A model generated the notes under the pieces. That model was not told the origin of the DNA, ran no database searches, and saw nothing but the letters and a program-made list of their open reading frames with translations. 37,176 bases of DNA from an uncultured Eubacteriales bacterium (GTDB lineage Bacteria; Bacillota; Clostridia; Oscillospirales; Ruminococcaceae). A program made the position numbers and the translations under genes. The stretch covers positions 1-37,176 of the forward strand of contig CAUHFD010000004.1 in NCBI GenBank assembly GCA_959605275.1, written 5' to 3'. The first letter of the stretch is position 1, and each line of letters begins with the position of its first letter. Shown piece after piece: positions 1 to 8,384 of the stretch.

Positions 1-105
1 TGCCCGAACGGCGGCTATATTTGCAGTCCCTCCGACCACTTTTTCTTCGGCGATCCCGAAAACATTAAAGCATTTGTATCAGCCTGTCGGGAATGTACTT
101 ATTAA
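1..105 (+). CDS. Uroporphyrinogen decarboxylase-like (URO-D) protein, C-terminal end only
   Basis: Frame 1 is open from the window edge to a TAA at 103-105, giving 34 residues that begin CPNGGYICSPSDHFFFGDPE. The pattern GGYI-x-SPSDHFFFGDPENIKAF resembles the C-terminal strand and helix of URO-D-fold proteins, which typically read GGYI(L/F)APSH then a helix. Stand-alone URO-D homologues in Clostridia are often corrinoid-dependent methyltransferase partners or are found in sugar loci, so a role in haem synthesis should not be assumed. The start and most of the protein lie outside the window. The gene converges on the minus-strand glycan locus. The family call rests on a short tail. Confidence 0.6.
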   Translation, partial: CPNGGYICSPSDHFFFGDPENIKAFVSACRECTY

Positions 106-123
106 TATTCAAATCACACAACA

Positions 124-169
124 AAAACCAGCTCCGCAAACGGCTTTGCCGTTGCTCACCGCTGGTTTT
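124..169. terminator. Bidirectional terminator-like hairpin
   Basis: The outer arms AAAACCAGC (124-132) and GCTGGTTTT (161-169) are perfectly complementary. They enclose a second hairpin, AACGGC (139-144)-TTT-GCCGTT (148-153). A T-run closes the structure in both directions, TTTT on the plus strand and TTTTTG on the minus strand. It starts 18 bp after the URO-D stop codon, so it most likely ends that transcript. It could also stop minus-strand read-through from the glycan locus. Confidence 0.65.
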
Positions 170-180
170 CGTTCAAAGAA

Positions 181-213
181 GTCACATCGTCATGCTGTGC
201 ATGACGATGTGAC
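181..213. repeat. Perfect 15-bp inverted repeat
   Basis: GTCACATCGTCATGC (181-195) and GCATGACGATGTGAC (199-213) are exact reverse complements around a 3-nt loop (TGT). No T-run follows closely on either strand, so it is not a textbook intrinsic terminator. It lies between convergent genes and may be a second barrier to transcription, an mRNA 3'-end stabiliser, or a copy of a REP-like palindrome. Confidence 0.8.
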
Positions 214-228
214 ACGATTTAAAAAAGG

Positions 229-247
229 CTATAACTTATAGTTTTTT
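229..247 (+). terminator. Short palindrome followed by T6
   Basis: CTATAA (229-234), C, TTATAG (236-241) is followed by TTTTTT (242-247). The stem is short and AT-rich, so it would be weak alone. It sits between the two strong palindromes at 181-213 and 258-289. Confidence 0.3.
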
Positions 248-257
248 CGACAGACTG

Positions 258-289
258 ACCAGCCCTGCTCATGAATGAGCAGGGCTGGT
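258..289. terminator. Perfect 15-bp inverted repeat, terminator-like
   Basis: ACCAGCCCTGCTCAT (258-272) and ATGAGCAGGGCTGGT (275-289) pair perfectly around a 2-nt centre (GA). The stem is GC-rich and is followed on the plus strand by TTTAG only. It lies about 170 bp downstream of the minus-strand GH172 stop codon. The remaining stretch up to 460 shows no gene. It has only a looser repeat, AAAGGATG (399-406) with CATCCTTT (435-442), closer to the end of the GH172 gene. Confidence 0.5.
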
Positions 290-460
290 TTAGTGTATCA
301 AAGATATATTTCTAACCTGCGGTTTAACTCGGCATTAAGACAGCTTTCGTTAGATAAATTGTTGCAGATGGATACAAGGAAGGAAACAAGTAGAATCGAA
401 AGGATGAGGATGTCTCACATGATACATAAAAATGCATCCTTTTCTTTACCGCATCGGATC

Positions 461-1489
461 TCACAAAGTCTGATACCAATAGGCGACCGAGGAAAAATCA
501 TCGCATCGCGGTTCAAGAGCGGTGGTGGTTTCGTTCCAGCCCAGATCGTGTACGGTTACCTTGAGTTCTTTCTCAAATCGAATGGGATCGACGATATGCC
601 AACGATATCCCATATAGCTGTCATGCTGACGTCCCTGGGTTCCGTTGGAATATTCCACATAATACATTCCGTGATAAGGTGCTGAAAAAGTATGGGTGCG
701 TCCGTGTACCGCAAAGGCAAAAGATCCGCCCAAATAATCCTCGATACCGGTATAGCTGATGGTGGGGAATTCTTCATCACCATCCATGTAGAACTTCATT
801 TCTCCTTCCACCCAACAGGAGTTTCGTCCGTTGAGAGTGGCAAAAAGTGCAGTACCAACATACTGCCCCTTACCGTGAATACCATCGATAATTGTATAGG
901 GGACATGATATTCCACCGGGCATTGTTCACGATACTGCGCATGAAAATATCCAATATCCTCCGGTATCTCGGTTAATACATAGTTGATTTGATAAAAATG
1001 CCAATGCGGGCGATTGTCCGTATTTTCCAGCGTGATTTTGCAGTGTTTGCGAAATGGCATCTGCCAAAAGCAATTCATACCACGGCAGGGAGCTACCACA
1101 ACAGGAAGCGAGTTAAGTACGGGGAAATCACCGTTAAAGTGGTTGGTATCAGAAGTAAACTTGTAGGCAAAAAAAGTATTGAGTGGGCATTCCACCGCCG
1201 GAATATCACTGTGTTCCCAATAAATACGCAAAATCAAATGAGGGTCAATATCGCCTCCTATCCATATGCTTTTGATGGCGCCGGAGCCTTCGATATCAGC
1301 TGTGACGGCTATTTCTCCTTCTTTGATCTCGATAGCGGGAGAACATTTCCATCCTTGTCCCAGTTCTCCGCCCGGCGCTTTGCAGGCTCCGCCCTTTTCA
1401 CCCGTCTTATTCTCGGCTGAAAGAGCACGGGACTGGGCATTAGATAACAAATAGAGGTTTTCCAAGTTACAATTTAATCCGTCAAACAT
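461..1489 (-). CDS. Glycoside hydrolase family 172 (DUF2961) furanosidase
   Basis: This 342-residue protein has no signal peptide and is probably cytosolic. It has the hallmark DUF2961/GH172 pattern: a jelly-roll-like segment (GSGAIKSIWIGGD, residues 68-80; LILRIYWE, 85-92), NHFNGDFPV, and the signature GIEDYLGGSFAF (248-259), matching the family's GTEDYF block with its catalytic glutamate (E250 here). A second carboxylate in WVEGEMKFYMDGDEE (E228 or E230) lies about 20 residues earlier, as expected for the catalytic pair. Characterised GH172 enzymes act on alpha-D-fructofuranosides (including difructose dianhydride) or on alpha-D-arabinofuranosides, and specificity cannot be read from sequence. 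ATG is preceded by AAAGGATGGT. It is the last gene of the locus, 14 bp after the GH32-like gene, which suggests the two enzymes share a furanoside substrate. Confidence 0.85.
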   Translation of the reverse strand: MFDGLNCNLENLYLLSNAQSRALSAENKTGEKGGACKAPGGELGQGWKCSPAIEIKEGEIAVTADIEGSGAIKSIWIGGDIDPHLILRIYWEHSDIPAVECPLNTFFAYKFTSDTNHFNGDFPVLNSLPVVVAPCRGMNCFWQMPFRKHCKITLENTDNRPHWHFYQINYVLTEIPEDIGYFHAQYREQCPVEYHVPYTIIDGIHGKGQYVGTALFATLNGRNSCWVEGEMKFYMDGDEEFPTISYTGIEDYLGGSFAFAVHGRTHTFSAPYHGMYYVEYSNGTQGRQHDSYMGYRWHIVDPIRFEKELKVTVHDLGWNETTTALEPRCDDFSSVAYWYQTL

Positions 1490-1503
1490 ATTACACCATC
1501 CTT

Positions 1504-3000
1504 TCAGTCATTAATCAGAGAAAATATCCGAAGATGATCAAAACGAGCTGTTCCTCTGTCACAGTACAAACCCGCCTGCAATTCCTTGCCTGTATCGAAG
1601 CCGCATTGCAGCAAAAGCTGCTTATTTAAATATAATTCAAATGTTCCCTCGAAAAACAATGCGCGGCAATGATATTTTTCTCCCTCTTTTATCTCCGCCT
1701 TACGTCCTTCCAGCCGAGCAAACGAAACATGCTCTAATAACTGCACCTGTCCGGGCTCAAAAGAAACAAGATAGCAGCATTCTCCTTGTTCTTTTGTAAC
1801 CAAGACAGCGAATCCCGCACCTTCTGCACATAACGTTATTTCTGCTTCTATTTCCATAAAAGAAGCTTTTACCGGCAACAGCGCGGTCTGATAATCCAAC
1901 TCATCGGTTACAGCAAAATAACTTCCTTCGCTCGGATAAATCTTGCCCCCAATCGTATGCCATGCAAAACTGGTATACAATAATTTCGGCTGTGGCAGCC
2001 GGTCCTCTTCCCGCAGCAAGCACGTTTCCCGTAAAGCCTTTAATTTCGGCGAATAAAGCGCCACTAATTTCCCGTTTTCCACCCTTAATTCTTTCGGCAA
2101 CGAAAGTGTATTCCCGCCAAAGCTACGGTCAATATATAACAGATAGCGTACTCCATCAAGCTCTACAGAACGGCAGGTATATCCCGACTGAAAATTTCCG
2201 CCGATTAAAATATTATTCATCTTATCTTCCTCAAACGGACCACACGGACTGTTAGAAGAAGCGTATACCGTAAAATTAGATAGTCCGCTGTCCGGTATTC
2301 CTCCTCGCCCCCGATAATTGACACCGGTCAACAAGGTTAAATACCACTTTCCGTCCAATTCAAACACGTCAGGAACTTCAATCATTCCATTTTGTTTTGG
2401 GGAATAAACAATTGTTTGCTTTCCCCAGTGTATCAAATCCCTACTGGTCGTCAGGGCAATGGCGCCCCGTATCCGTCCATCTTGCCGCATGGCAGCTGCA
2501 ACAAAATAAAGGTAATACAAATCCTCCTCTTGACGGTAAATTACGATCGGATCTCGGCAATCCACAATATCCCAGTCATAATCGGCAATATTGCTGTAAC
2601 TGACAAACAATTCCGGATCCGGAATAATAACCGGATTATTGGAATAGGTGGCAAAGTTTTCGCCATCTTCCGATATTGCAAGCCCAATTCGTTGACTGGT
2701 AGCTTTTTCATCACGCATGGTATAAAAACAAAAAATCTTTTGCTTTCCTAAAAACTCATCTTGATAGGCAACCATGCATCCGGTAAACTTTTCGTGATAA
2801 TCTTCTGTGCTCAATCCATATAATGGCGGCAAAACATCAGCATGCCGTTTCCAATGCAACAAATCAGTCGAACTGATATGACCGACATTTCCCAAGCCGT
2901 TTTCCTCCCGATTCAGCTGCAAGTGCAGGGCATGAATCGTTCCGTTTAAATTTAGATACCACGCATCATGCATATTACCTAACGGACTATGTACTTTCAC
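1504..3000 (-). CDS. GH32-like glycosidase (clan GH-J, five-bladed propeller plus C-terminal beta-sandwich)
   Basis: This 498-residue protein has no signal peptide. Its GHISSTDLLHWKRH (40-53) matches the GH32 block GH-x-x-STDL-x-HW. The three acidic blocks of the clan are present: a nucleophile-like D12 in MHDAWYLN, the transition-state D150 in DCRDP (147-151), and an acid/base E208 in MIEVPDVF (206-213). The first block is unusual, because the WMNDPNG of invertases is replaced by NMHDAWYLNLNG. Residues from about 350 look like a beta-sandwich (YFAVTDELDYQTALL, ARFDHLRIF), as in GH32 enzymes. The start codon is GTG, preceded by GGAGG seven bases upstream. Fructofuranoside hydrolysis is the family default. 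The changed first block leaves the specificity open. Confidence 0.8.
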   Translation of the reverse strand: MKVHSPLGNMHDAWYLNLNGTIHALHLQLNREENGLGNVGHISSTDLLHWKRHADVLPPLYGLSTEDYHEKFTGCMVAYQDEFLGKQKIFCFYTMRDEKATSQRIGLAISEDGENFATYSNNPVIIPDPELFVSYSNIADYDWDIVDCRDPIVIYRQEEDLYYLYFVAAAMRQDGRIRGAIALTTSRDLIHWGKQTIVYSPKQNGMIEVPDVFELDGKWYLTLLTGVNYRGRGGIPDSGLSNFTVYASSNSPCGPFEEDKMNNILIGGNFQSGYTCRSVELDGVRYLLYIDRSFGGNTLSLPKELRVENGKLVALYSPKLKALRETCLLREEDRLPQPKLLYTSFAWHTIGGKIYPSEGSYFAVTDELDYQTALLPVKASFMEIEAEITLCAEGAGFAVLVTKEQGECCYLVSFEPGQVQLLEHVSFARLEGRKAEIKEGEKYHCRALFFEGTFELYLNKQLLLQCGFDTGKELQAGLYCDRGTARFDHLRIFSLIND

Positions 3001-3019
3001 AACGCCCTCCTACACTGAA

Positions 3020-3994
3020 TTATTCACAATGTCCCGACTTACAAGCCGCAATCAAATCAGCAAGTGTTGCGGTTGCAACACACTGTACGTAGTCGGCTCC
3101 GCCATAGTAAATTTTAACGGTTCCATCCGGTTCAGGGATCACTGCGCCCGGGAATACAACATTAGGTACCTGACCAATCATCTCATAAGTTTCTTTTACA
3201 TATAAAATCGGATCAGCACAGCGTCCGATTACTTTCCACGGCTTTTCAAGATCCAGAAGCATTACACCGCCACCATAATTGACACCGTTGCTATGCGGGA
3301 ACACGCCATGGTATACAATTAACCAGCCTTCTTCCGTTTTAATCGGCGGCGCTGCCGGTCCGATTTTTTTATTTTCCCAATATTGCTCCGGTTTTGCCAC
3401 GACACGGCAATTACCCCAATATTTCAAGTCGGGAGAAGAAGAAATCCAGATGTTTCCGTTGCTGGCAGACGCAGTGTTTTGAGGGCGGTGAAGCATCCAA
3501 TATTCTCCGCCGATTTTCTCCGGGAACAATACGGCGTTTCTGTTTAAAATATGGAGTGGAAAGCTGACATGCTCCACCGTTTTAAAGTCGGCGGTTTTCC
3601 CGATGGCGATCCGGCATCCGTAATCTCCGCCCACACAATATGTAATATAATATTCTCCCTCGACCGGATTAATGCGGGGGTCGTACCATGAGCCAATCAG
3701 TGCGCCCTTTTTTCCGTTCAAATATACGGTTTCATTATATTCTTCTTCCTCTTCCGGCGCACAAACGAAGCTGACTGGTTCCGGATCGGGAATAAAATGA
3801 AAACCGTCCTTACTGCGCGAAACCCATACACATTGTTTTTTATTCAGTTCTTCGAAACGACTCATCATAATATAATCGCCGTCAGAAGTTTTAATAACTC
3901 CTGAATTATATACGGCACAACAAGGTGCGGGCATATCCTCCGGCTTTAAGATCGGATTGTTTTCATATCGTGTGACTATAGATTTGCGTTGCAT
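3020..3994 (-). CDS. GH130 beta-mannoside phosphorylase
   Basis: This 324-residue cytosolic protein is the usual length for GH130 phosphorylases. Family blocks seen: NNPIL (12-16), a VYNSG equivalent of VYNPG (28-32), SWYDPRINP with the catalytic Asp D105, RNAVLFPEKIGGEYWMLHRP (152-171), GWLIVYHGV (223-231) and YYGGAD (296-301). Known GH130 phosphorylases split beta-mannosides (beta-1,4-Man-Glc, beta-1,4-mannooligosaccharides, beta-1,2-mannobiose) with phosphate, releasing alpha-mannose 1-phosphate. Some members are hydrolases. The exact linkage cannot be assigned here. ATG follows GAGGT. Its place next to a GH2 beta-mannosidase supports use of mannosides. Confidence 0.92.
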   Translation of the reverse strand: MQRKSIVTRYENNPILKPEDMPAPCCAVYNSGVIKTSDGDYIMMSRFEELNKKQCVWVSRSKDGFHFIPDPEPVSFVCAPEEEEEYNETVYLNGKKGALIGSWYDPRINPVEGEYYITYCVGGDYGCRIAIGKTADFKTVEHVSFPLHILNRNAVLFPEKIGGEYWMLHRPQNTASASNGNIWISSSPDLKYWGNCRVVAKPEQYWENKKIGPAAPPIKTEEGWLIVYHGVFPHSNGVNYGGGVMLLDLEKPWKVIGRCADPILYVKETYEMIGQVPNVVFPGAVIPEPDGTVKIYYGGADYVQCVATATLADLIAACKSGHCE

Positions 3995-4020
3995 AAAAAT
4001 ACCTCATTCTTTATTTGATT

Positions 4021-5814
4021 TTATACTATCCGATTGTTTTTTCTCTGTTTTCGCCTGAAACACAAAAAACCAACAATCCCGCCTGCCGCAACCGCCAGAA
4101 CGCCGGCAGTGATCCATATCGCAGGCCATACCGACTTCCTTTTCGGCTGACCGAGAGCGGTTATCTCTGAGGATAGCTCATTACTGCTCAAAGAGCTGCT
4201 TGCTGTGATAGCAGAGGATTCATCGGAAGCGTCGGTATCGGAGTCCGCACTTACTGCCGATGATGATTTTTTCTCAGCAGAGCTTACCTTAGCAATCGCT
4301 TTAGAGCTTGCCTGAGAAGATGTTTCATTGGGAGTTCCTTTGCCGTCCGGCTGATACCCTGCCGGCAATATGACAGTGTTGTATTTGGGGTTTTCTGCTG
4401 CATTTTTGCCTAAAAAGATTTGACGAATGGTATCCTCTTGATTAAATCCGTTGGGGCATCCGTCGCTTTGCCGGTTGGCACGATAATATGCCTTACTGGT
4501 CAACTGAAAGGAGCCGTCGCTTTTCACATTCACGGAGATGTTTTCCAGCTTAGACTCACAATAAGCGAATAAGAAGTCAGTGGAATAGCTTTTCCCGGGT
4601 TTATAGATCGTTTCGGGCCAATTGGGCTGAGCGGTAATCACCCGCCGCATCGGATAAAGACAGAAATATGCCTGTTTTCCCTCTTTTGTCAATCCGTTGC
4701 TCTTCATATAATTATCCAGATATAACAGAAATTCATTTCGATACCATTCCGGCTGAACGGCAAACCATGTAATATCATCATATCCCCATGTACCGAAAGC
4801 TTCTCCGTTAGAAACACCCAGTGTTCCCTGTTGTCCGTAATTGTCAAACTCTAACAAAGTGGGACAAATATCAGTAGTGAATCCCAGCGGATGCTCTCCG
4901 CCGGCGCTCCGTCCAAACCAGGTACACCAGAAATCTTTCGGTGAACCGATGCGGCATTTTAAAGCACCATTTTCTTTTACGGTTTCATTGGGGACCAATC
5001 CATTTCCCTGAATATCAAACAACAGCCGATTCCCAATCTTGTTCCCCCCCGTTGTCATATCAAAAAAGTTGTGAAACAACACTATTCCGCGTCGGGCATG
5101 CGTCTTGGCATACTCCCTGCCCATCTTCAAAAGTTTATCAACATTGGCATATTCCGAGGTATCCGTTCCCTCCTGAATATGAATCGATTCATACCCGGCA
5201 TCAATATATTTACAGATACAGTAATAATACCACATCAACGTTTCTTCATTGCTGTAATCCGGATAGCCGGCATTACTGCCCCAATAATCAGCCCCCTTTT
5301 TCTTGTCTATGATTTTATCAAAGCTGAAATTTCGATTTTCCGGCGTTTTTCCAAAAGCCCGGAAAACCCAATCGGGAACAGCGATTTTGTCTACATAAGA
5401 TTTCCGGACAATCTCCGCCACAAATGCCTGCAGGATGATTTCCGAATCGGCATCGTGTACTTTCTTTGCCATCTTCTCTGCATACGAGAAGTGCTTTTCT
5501 ACCTGGTCAACAGAAGTAGAGGTCCACGCAAACAGCGCCGCACGGCTGACAAACTTTGCTCCTGTCCGGAGGATCATGCGCAAATCCTCATCAAACAGCA
5601 TGTTTTCTTCTCCGCCCTCGCCGCAAAGCCCCTGGAAGGTTACCGCACGGGACAGATAATTTTTCAGCACCGTTTCACTCATGGATCCTTGAAAGAAAAA
5701 GGAAGATGCGGCAGAGGCAGAAAGCGAAGGAACTGCTGCTCCAAGCACAGCAGTTGTCATCAGAGCGCTCAATCCCATACTAATCACCCTTTTTATCAGA
5801 TTTTTTCTTTTCAT
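4021..5814 (-). CDS. Secreted, membrane-anchored protein of unrecognised family (paralogue A)
   Basis: This 597-residue protein has an N-terminal signal peptide (KRKNLIKRV then a hydrophobic core, Ala-x-Ala near 33-36) and a catalytic-size core of about 40-490. A Ser/Ala-rich linker (496-556) leads to one transmembrane helix (563-586) ending in FRRKQRKNNR, a stop-transfer signal. The core matches the genes at 9633 and 22520: FQGSMSETVLKNYLSRAVT (41-59), ADSEIILQAFVAE (122-134), HARRGIVLF (239-247), GRSAGGEHPLGF (301-312), LEFDNYG (321-327), QPEWYRNEF (354-362), YRANRQSDGCPNGFNQEDT (444-462). Alternating hydrophobic strands ending in E or D suggest a TIM-barrel-like enzyme; this is inference. 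Its ATG overlaps the GH2 stop (ATGA), with AAAGGGGA as ribosome site. I do not recognise the family. A surface glycosidase is the best guess. Confidence 0.85.
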   Translation of the reverse strand: MKRKNLIKRVISMGLSALMTTAVLGAAVPSLSASAASSFFFQGSMSETVLKNYLSRAVTFQGLCGEGGEENMLFDEDLRMILRTGAKFVSRAALFAWTSTSVDQVEKHFSYAEKMAKKVHDADSEIILQAFVAEIVRKSYVDKIAVPDWVFRAFGKTPENRNFSFDKIIDKKKGADYWGSNAGYPDYSNEETLMWYYYCICKYIDAGYESIHIQEGTDTSEYANVDKLLKMGREYAKTHARRGIVLFHNFFDMTTGGNKIGNRLLFDIQGNGLVPNETVKENGALKCRIGSPKDFWCTWFGRSAGGEHPLGFTTDICPTLLEFDNYGQQGTLGVSNGEAFGTWGYDDITWFAVQPEWYRNEFLLYLDNYMKSNGLTKEGKQAYFCLYPMRRVITAQPNWPETIYKPGKSYSTDFLFAYCESKLENISVNVKSDGSFQLTSKAYYRANRQSDGCPNGFNQEDTIRQIFLGKNAAENPKYNTVILPAGYQPDGKGTPNETSSQASSKAIAKVSSAEKKSSSAVSADSDTDASDESSAITASSSLSSNELSSEITALGQPKRKSVWPAIWITAGVLAVAAGGIVGFLCFRRKQRKNNRIV

Positions 5815-8345
5815 GCCCTATTATCCCCTTTCCTTCGAAAATCGTTCATACTATAAAGTATCTCTGGCTTTTGATCAGAGTCGGAAGCAATAAAATAAGG
5901 CTGGTTCGGAAACAAATCAAAAAAGTTGTCACTGTATTGGTCAGTTCCGTTCAAATCAAGGCAAACTCCCATAACGAAGCGATCACTTTGAAGCAAATAT
6001 CCTCCCTCTTCCCGCTTGATCGAAATGTCTGCCGGTCCCAATGCTAAATCATGATATTTCTGCGGGGTATAACGGGTTCGAGATACCAAACTACCGTCTG
6101 ACTGATATAAACAAGCGTAGGCAATCTGCTGCCCGTCCGGCTTTCCGCAACCAATTTGTCCGATACACACAGAGGCGTTGGCAGTCAGGGTGACGGTTTG
6201 TTCGTGCTCTTCCAGCAGTTCACCCCCGGCAGTAAAGATGCCATAAGACACTTTGCCGGTCCAATCCATCAATGTATCATTTACGCCATATAAAAACCAT
6301 CCGTCCTTCTCGGCGGCAATAACAGGAGCAATCGGTTCAAAAGCACGCCGCACCGGATGATAGGAAGGATTCTTCCTCAAATAATAATCTACGACCGACC
6401 AACTTCGAACCGTGGGCCAGCAGTCGTTATACATCCAAAAAACCGCCGCAGAAGAATCATATTTTCTCCTCCGGAAATTATCAATGTATCGTTTCAGTCC
6501 CTCTCCCTGCACAAAACCGCCGATATACACATACTCTTCCAACGACAAAGTCCGCGGATTTACACCGGTCCAAAACCGTACATCTTCGTCCAGTGAGGTT
6601 CCGGGCATCCAGTTTTCCAGCATATTATCATGCACCTGCCAAGAAAAGCTATGCATTCCTTCTCCCGGTCTCAAACAGGCTTTTATTGTATCAAGGCAAG
6701 TAGGGCCTAATATTCCGCCTTCATTCGGAAACCGGCAAATCATTTTTTCATAATCACGGCTGTCCTTATTTGCGAATCCCACTTCCCAAGGATGCTGATC
6801 ACCAATCGCATGGTCATTACAATTATCTCCCTCGGGGGAAAACGGACTGGTGGGCTGATAATATTTTTCCGGATCTTCCTGTCTTAAAATTCCGGGCAAA
6901 ATTTCATCATACAGAAAATCATCTTCCCCGACATGGAATCCCTCTTTCGGCGCCCAGCCGATTTCGTTGTTTCCGCACCAAGCAATCAGGGACGGATGCC
7001 CGGAAAGCCTTCGTGTTTGATAGACTGCCTCTTTTTTGAAACTGTCAAGCAGTGTTTGATCTGCAGCGGGTACAACAGCACAAGCGGCGACAAACTCCTG
7101 CCACAAAAGGATACCGCATCGATCGCAAATTTCATACAAAGCATCACTTTCATAAACGCCGCCGCCCCAGATCCGCAGGAAATTGAAATTTGCCTCTTGT
7201 GCCAATGTGACCAATCGTTCATACCTTTCCCGTGTCATCGCGGCGTTTATCATGTCATTCGGAACCAAATTCGAGCCTTTCATGAAAATCGGTTGATGAT
7301 TGATCCGAAATACAAAATATCTTCCTTTTTCGGGATGAGATTGTTGATCAACTGCAACATGGCGGAATCCGATCTTGCGCGTTTGGCGGGTAATCTCTTT
7401 CCCGCCTGCCGACAATACAGCTGTGACCTCATAAAGCGGTTGTTTTCCATACCCCGCCGGCCACCACAGTTCCGGCTGTGCCATTTCAAGTTCTGCGGTA
7501 AAAACCCCGTCCTCCGGCACGCAGTCAAAAGCCACCCGCTTTGTTTGTCCGCCGACCGACACGGACAGAGTGATGTCTTTCAGGGTCGGATCATACAGCG
7601 AAGCAAACATACGGCAGCGCAGCATGCCTTGATCCAACGAATCGTTTACAGTGGTATTGACTGCCATCGAATCAATGATTATCGCATCATGATACTGCAG
7701 TGAAACCGTGCCGGATATGCCAATATTCATTAACCGCGGAGCCCAGTCCCATTCCATCTGCGACTGTGTTTTCCTCAACCAGTTCCGTTTATGCAGCAAG
7801 GTGTCTACTGTCATGGTAGCAGTATAATAGTCCCGAATCGGCTTTTCACAAACAGAAAACAATCCGCTTTCCAACCGCACCAACAGGATGTTTCCAGCAG
7901 GCTTGAGCAAGTCGGATACGTCTATTTTACAGGGGTAAAAAGCATTCGCATGTCTGCCGATTTCTTTACCGTTGAGATAAATGACCGCACCATAATCAAG
8001 CGTTTCAAAAACAAGCTGTGCATATCCGGAAAGAGCAGCCTCCGGCGCATCAAATTCCCGTCGATAAAACCAAAAACACTCCTCTACCCATCGGCTTTCC
8101 AGCACCCCTATTTTCTCATACAAAGGGGAAATAATGCCCGCTTTGACCAAGTCCTGATGAACTTCGCCCGGGACTTGTGCATCGATCCATTTACAAGCAT
8201 CGTAAGCGTCTTCTATCTCCTTGGCTTGATCCGCTACATCCAAATAGTTCGGTTCCGGCGGTGTATGAATATGATGAGGCATTCCCCCGCGCTGACCATC
8301 ACACCATCTTATCTGCCATGTTCCGTTCAAATTCATTTGTTGCAT
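5811..8345 (-). CDS. GH2 beta-mannosidase
   Basis: About 844 residues, cytosolic, with typical GH2 beta-mannosidase architecture: an N-terminal sugar-binding domain (WIDAQVPGEVHQDLVKAG near 54-71, FETLDYGAVIYLNGKEIG near 114-130), Ig-like domains, then a TIM barrel with RIWGGGVYE and WCGNNEIGW (acid/base Glu about 461). FPNEGGILGP carries the nucleophile Glu (about 542). It removes terminal beta-mannose from the non-reducing end of oligosaccharides. The frame opens at GTG 8348, but the next codon, ATG 8345, has GGAG at eight bases and is preferred. The last four bases overlap paralogue A. With GH130 it supports a beta-mannosyl substrate. Confidence 0.93.
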   Translation of the reverse strand: MQQMNLNGTWQIRWCDGQRGGMPHHIHTPPEPNYLDVADQAKEIEDAYDACKWIDAQVPGEVHQDLVKAGIISPLYEKIGVLESRWVEECFWFYRREFDAPEAALSGYAQLVFETLDYGAVIYLNGKEIGRHANAFYPCKIDVSDLLKPAGNILLVRLESGLFSVCEKPIRDYYTATMTVDTLLHKRNWLRKTQSQMEWDWAPRLMNIGISGTVSLQYHDAIIIDSMAVNTTVNDSLDQGMLRCRMFASLYDPTLKDITLSVSVGGQTKRVAFDCVPEDGVFTAELEMAQPELWWPAGYGKQPLYEVTAVLSAGGKEITRQTRKIGFRHVAVDQQSHPEKGRYFVFRINHQPIFMKGSNLVPNDMINAAMTRERYERLVTLAQEANFNFLRIWGGGVYESDALYEICDRCGILLWQEFVAACAVVPAADQTLLDSFKKEAVYQTRRLSGHPSLIAWCGNNEIGWAPKEGFHVGEDDFLYDEILPGILRQEDPEKYYQPTSPFSPEGDNCNDHAIGDQHPWEVGFANKDSRDYEKMICRFPNEGGILGPTCLDTIKACLRPGEGMHSFSWQVHDNMLENWMPGTSLDEDVRFWTGVNPRTLSLEEYVYIGGFVQGEGLKRYIDNFRRRKYDSSAAVFWMYNDCWPTVRSWSVVDYYLRKNPSYHPVRRAFEPIAPVIAAEKDGWFLYGVNDTLMDWTGKVSYGIFTAGGELLEEHEQTVTLTANASVCIGQIGCGKPDGQQIAYACLYQSDGSLVSRTRYTPQKYHDLALGPADISIKREEGGYLLQSDRFVMGVCLDLNGTDQYSDNFFDLFPNQPYFIASDSDQKPEILYSMNDFRRKGDNRA

Positions 8346-8384
8346 CACTGATTCTCCTCTTCCTCATTTCATTGTGCAACAGCT

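Noticed and set aside
275..1454. Plus-strand open frames (275-685, 692-976, 989-1420)
   Set aside because: They mostly lie opposite the GH172 gene, have no ribosome sites, and show no recognisable domains. They are antisense shadows.
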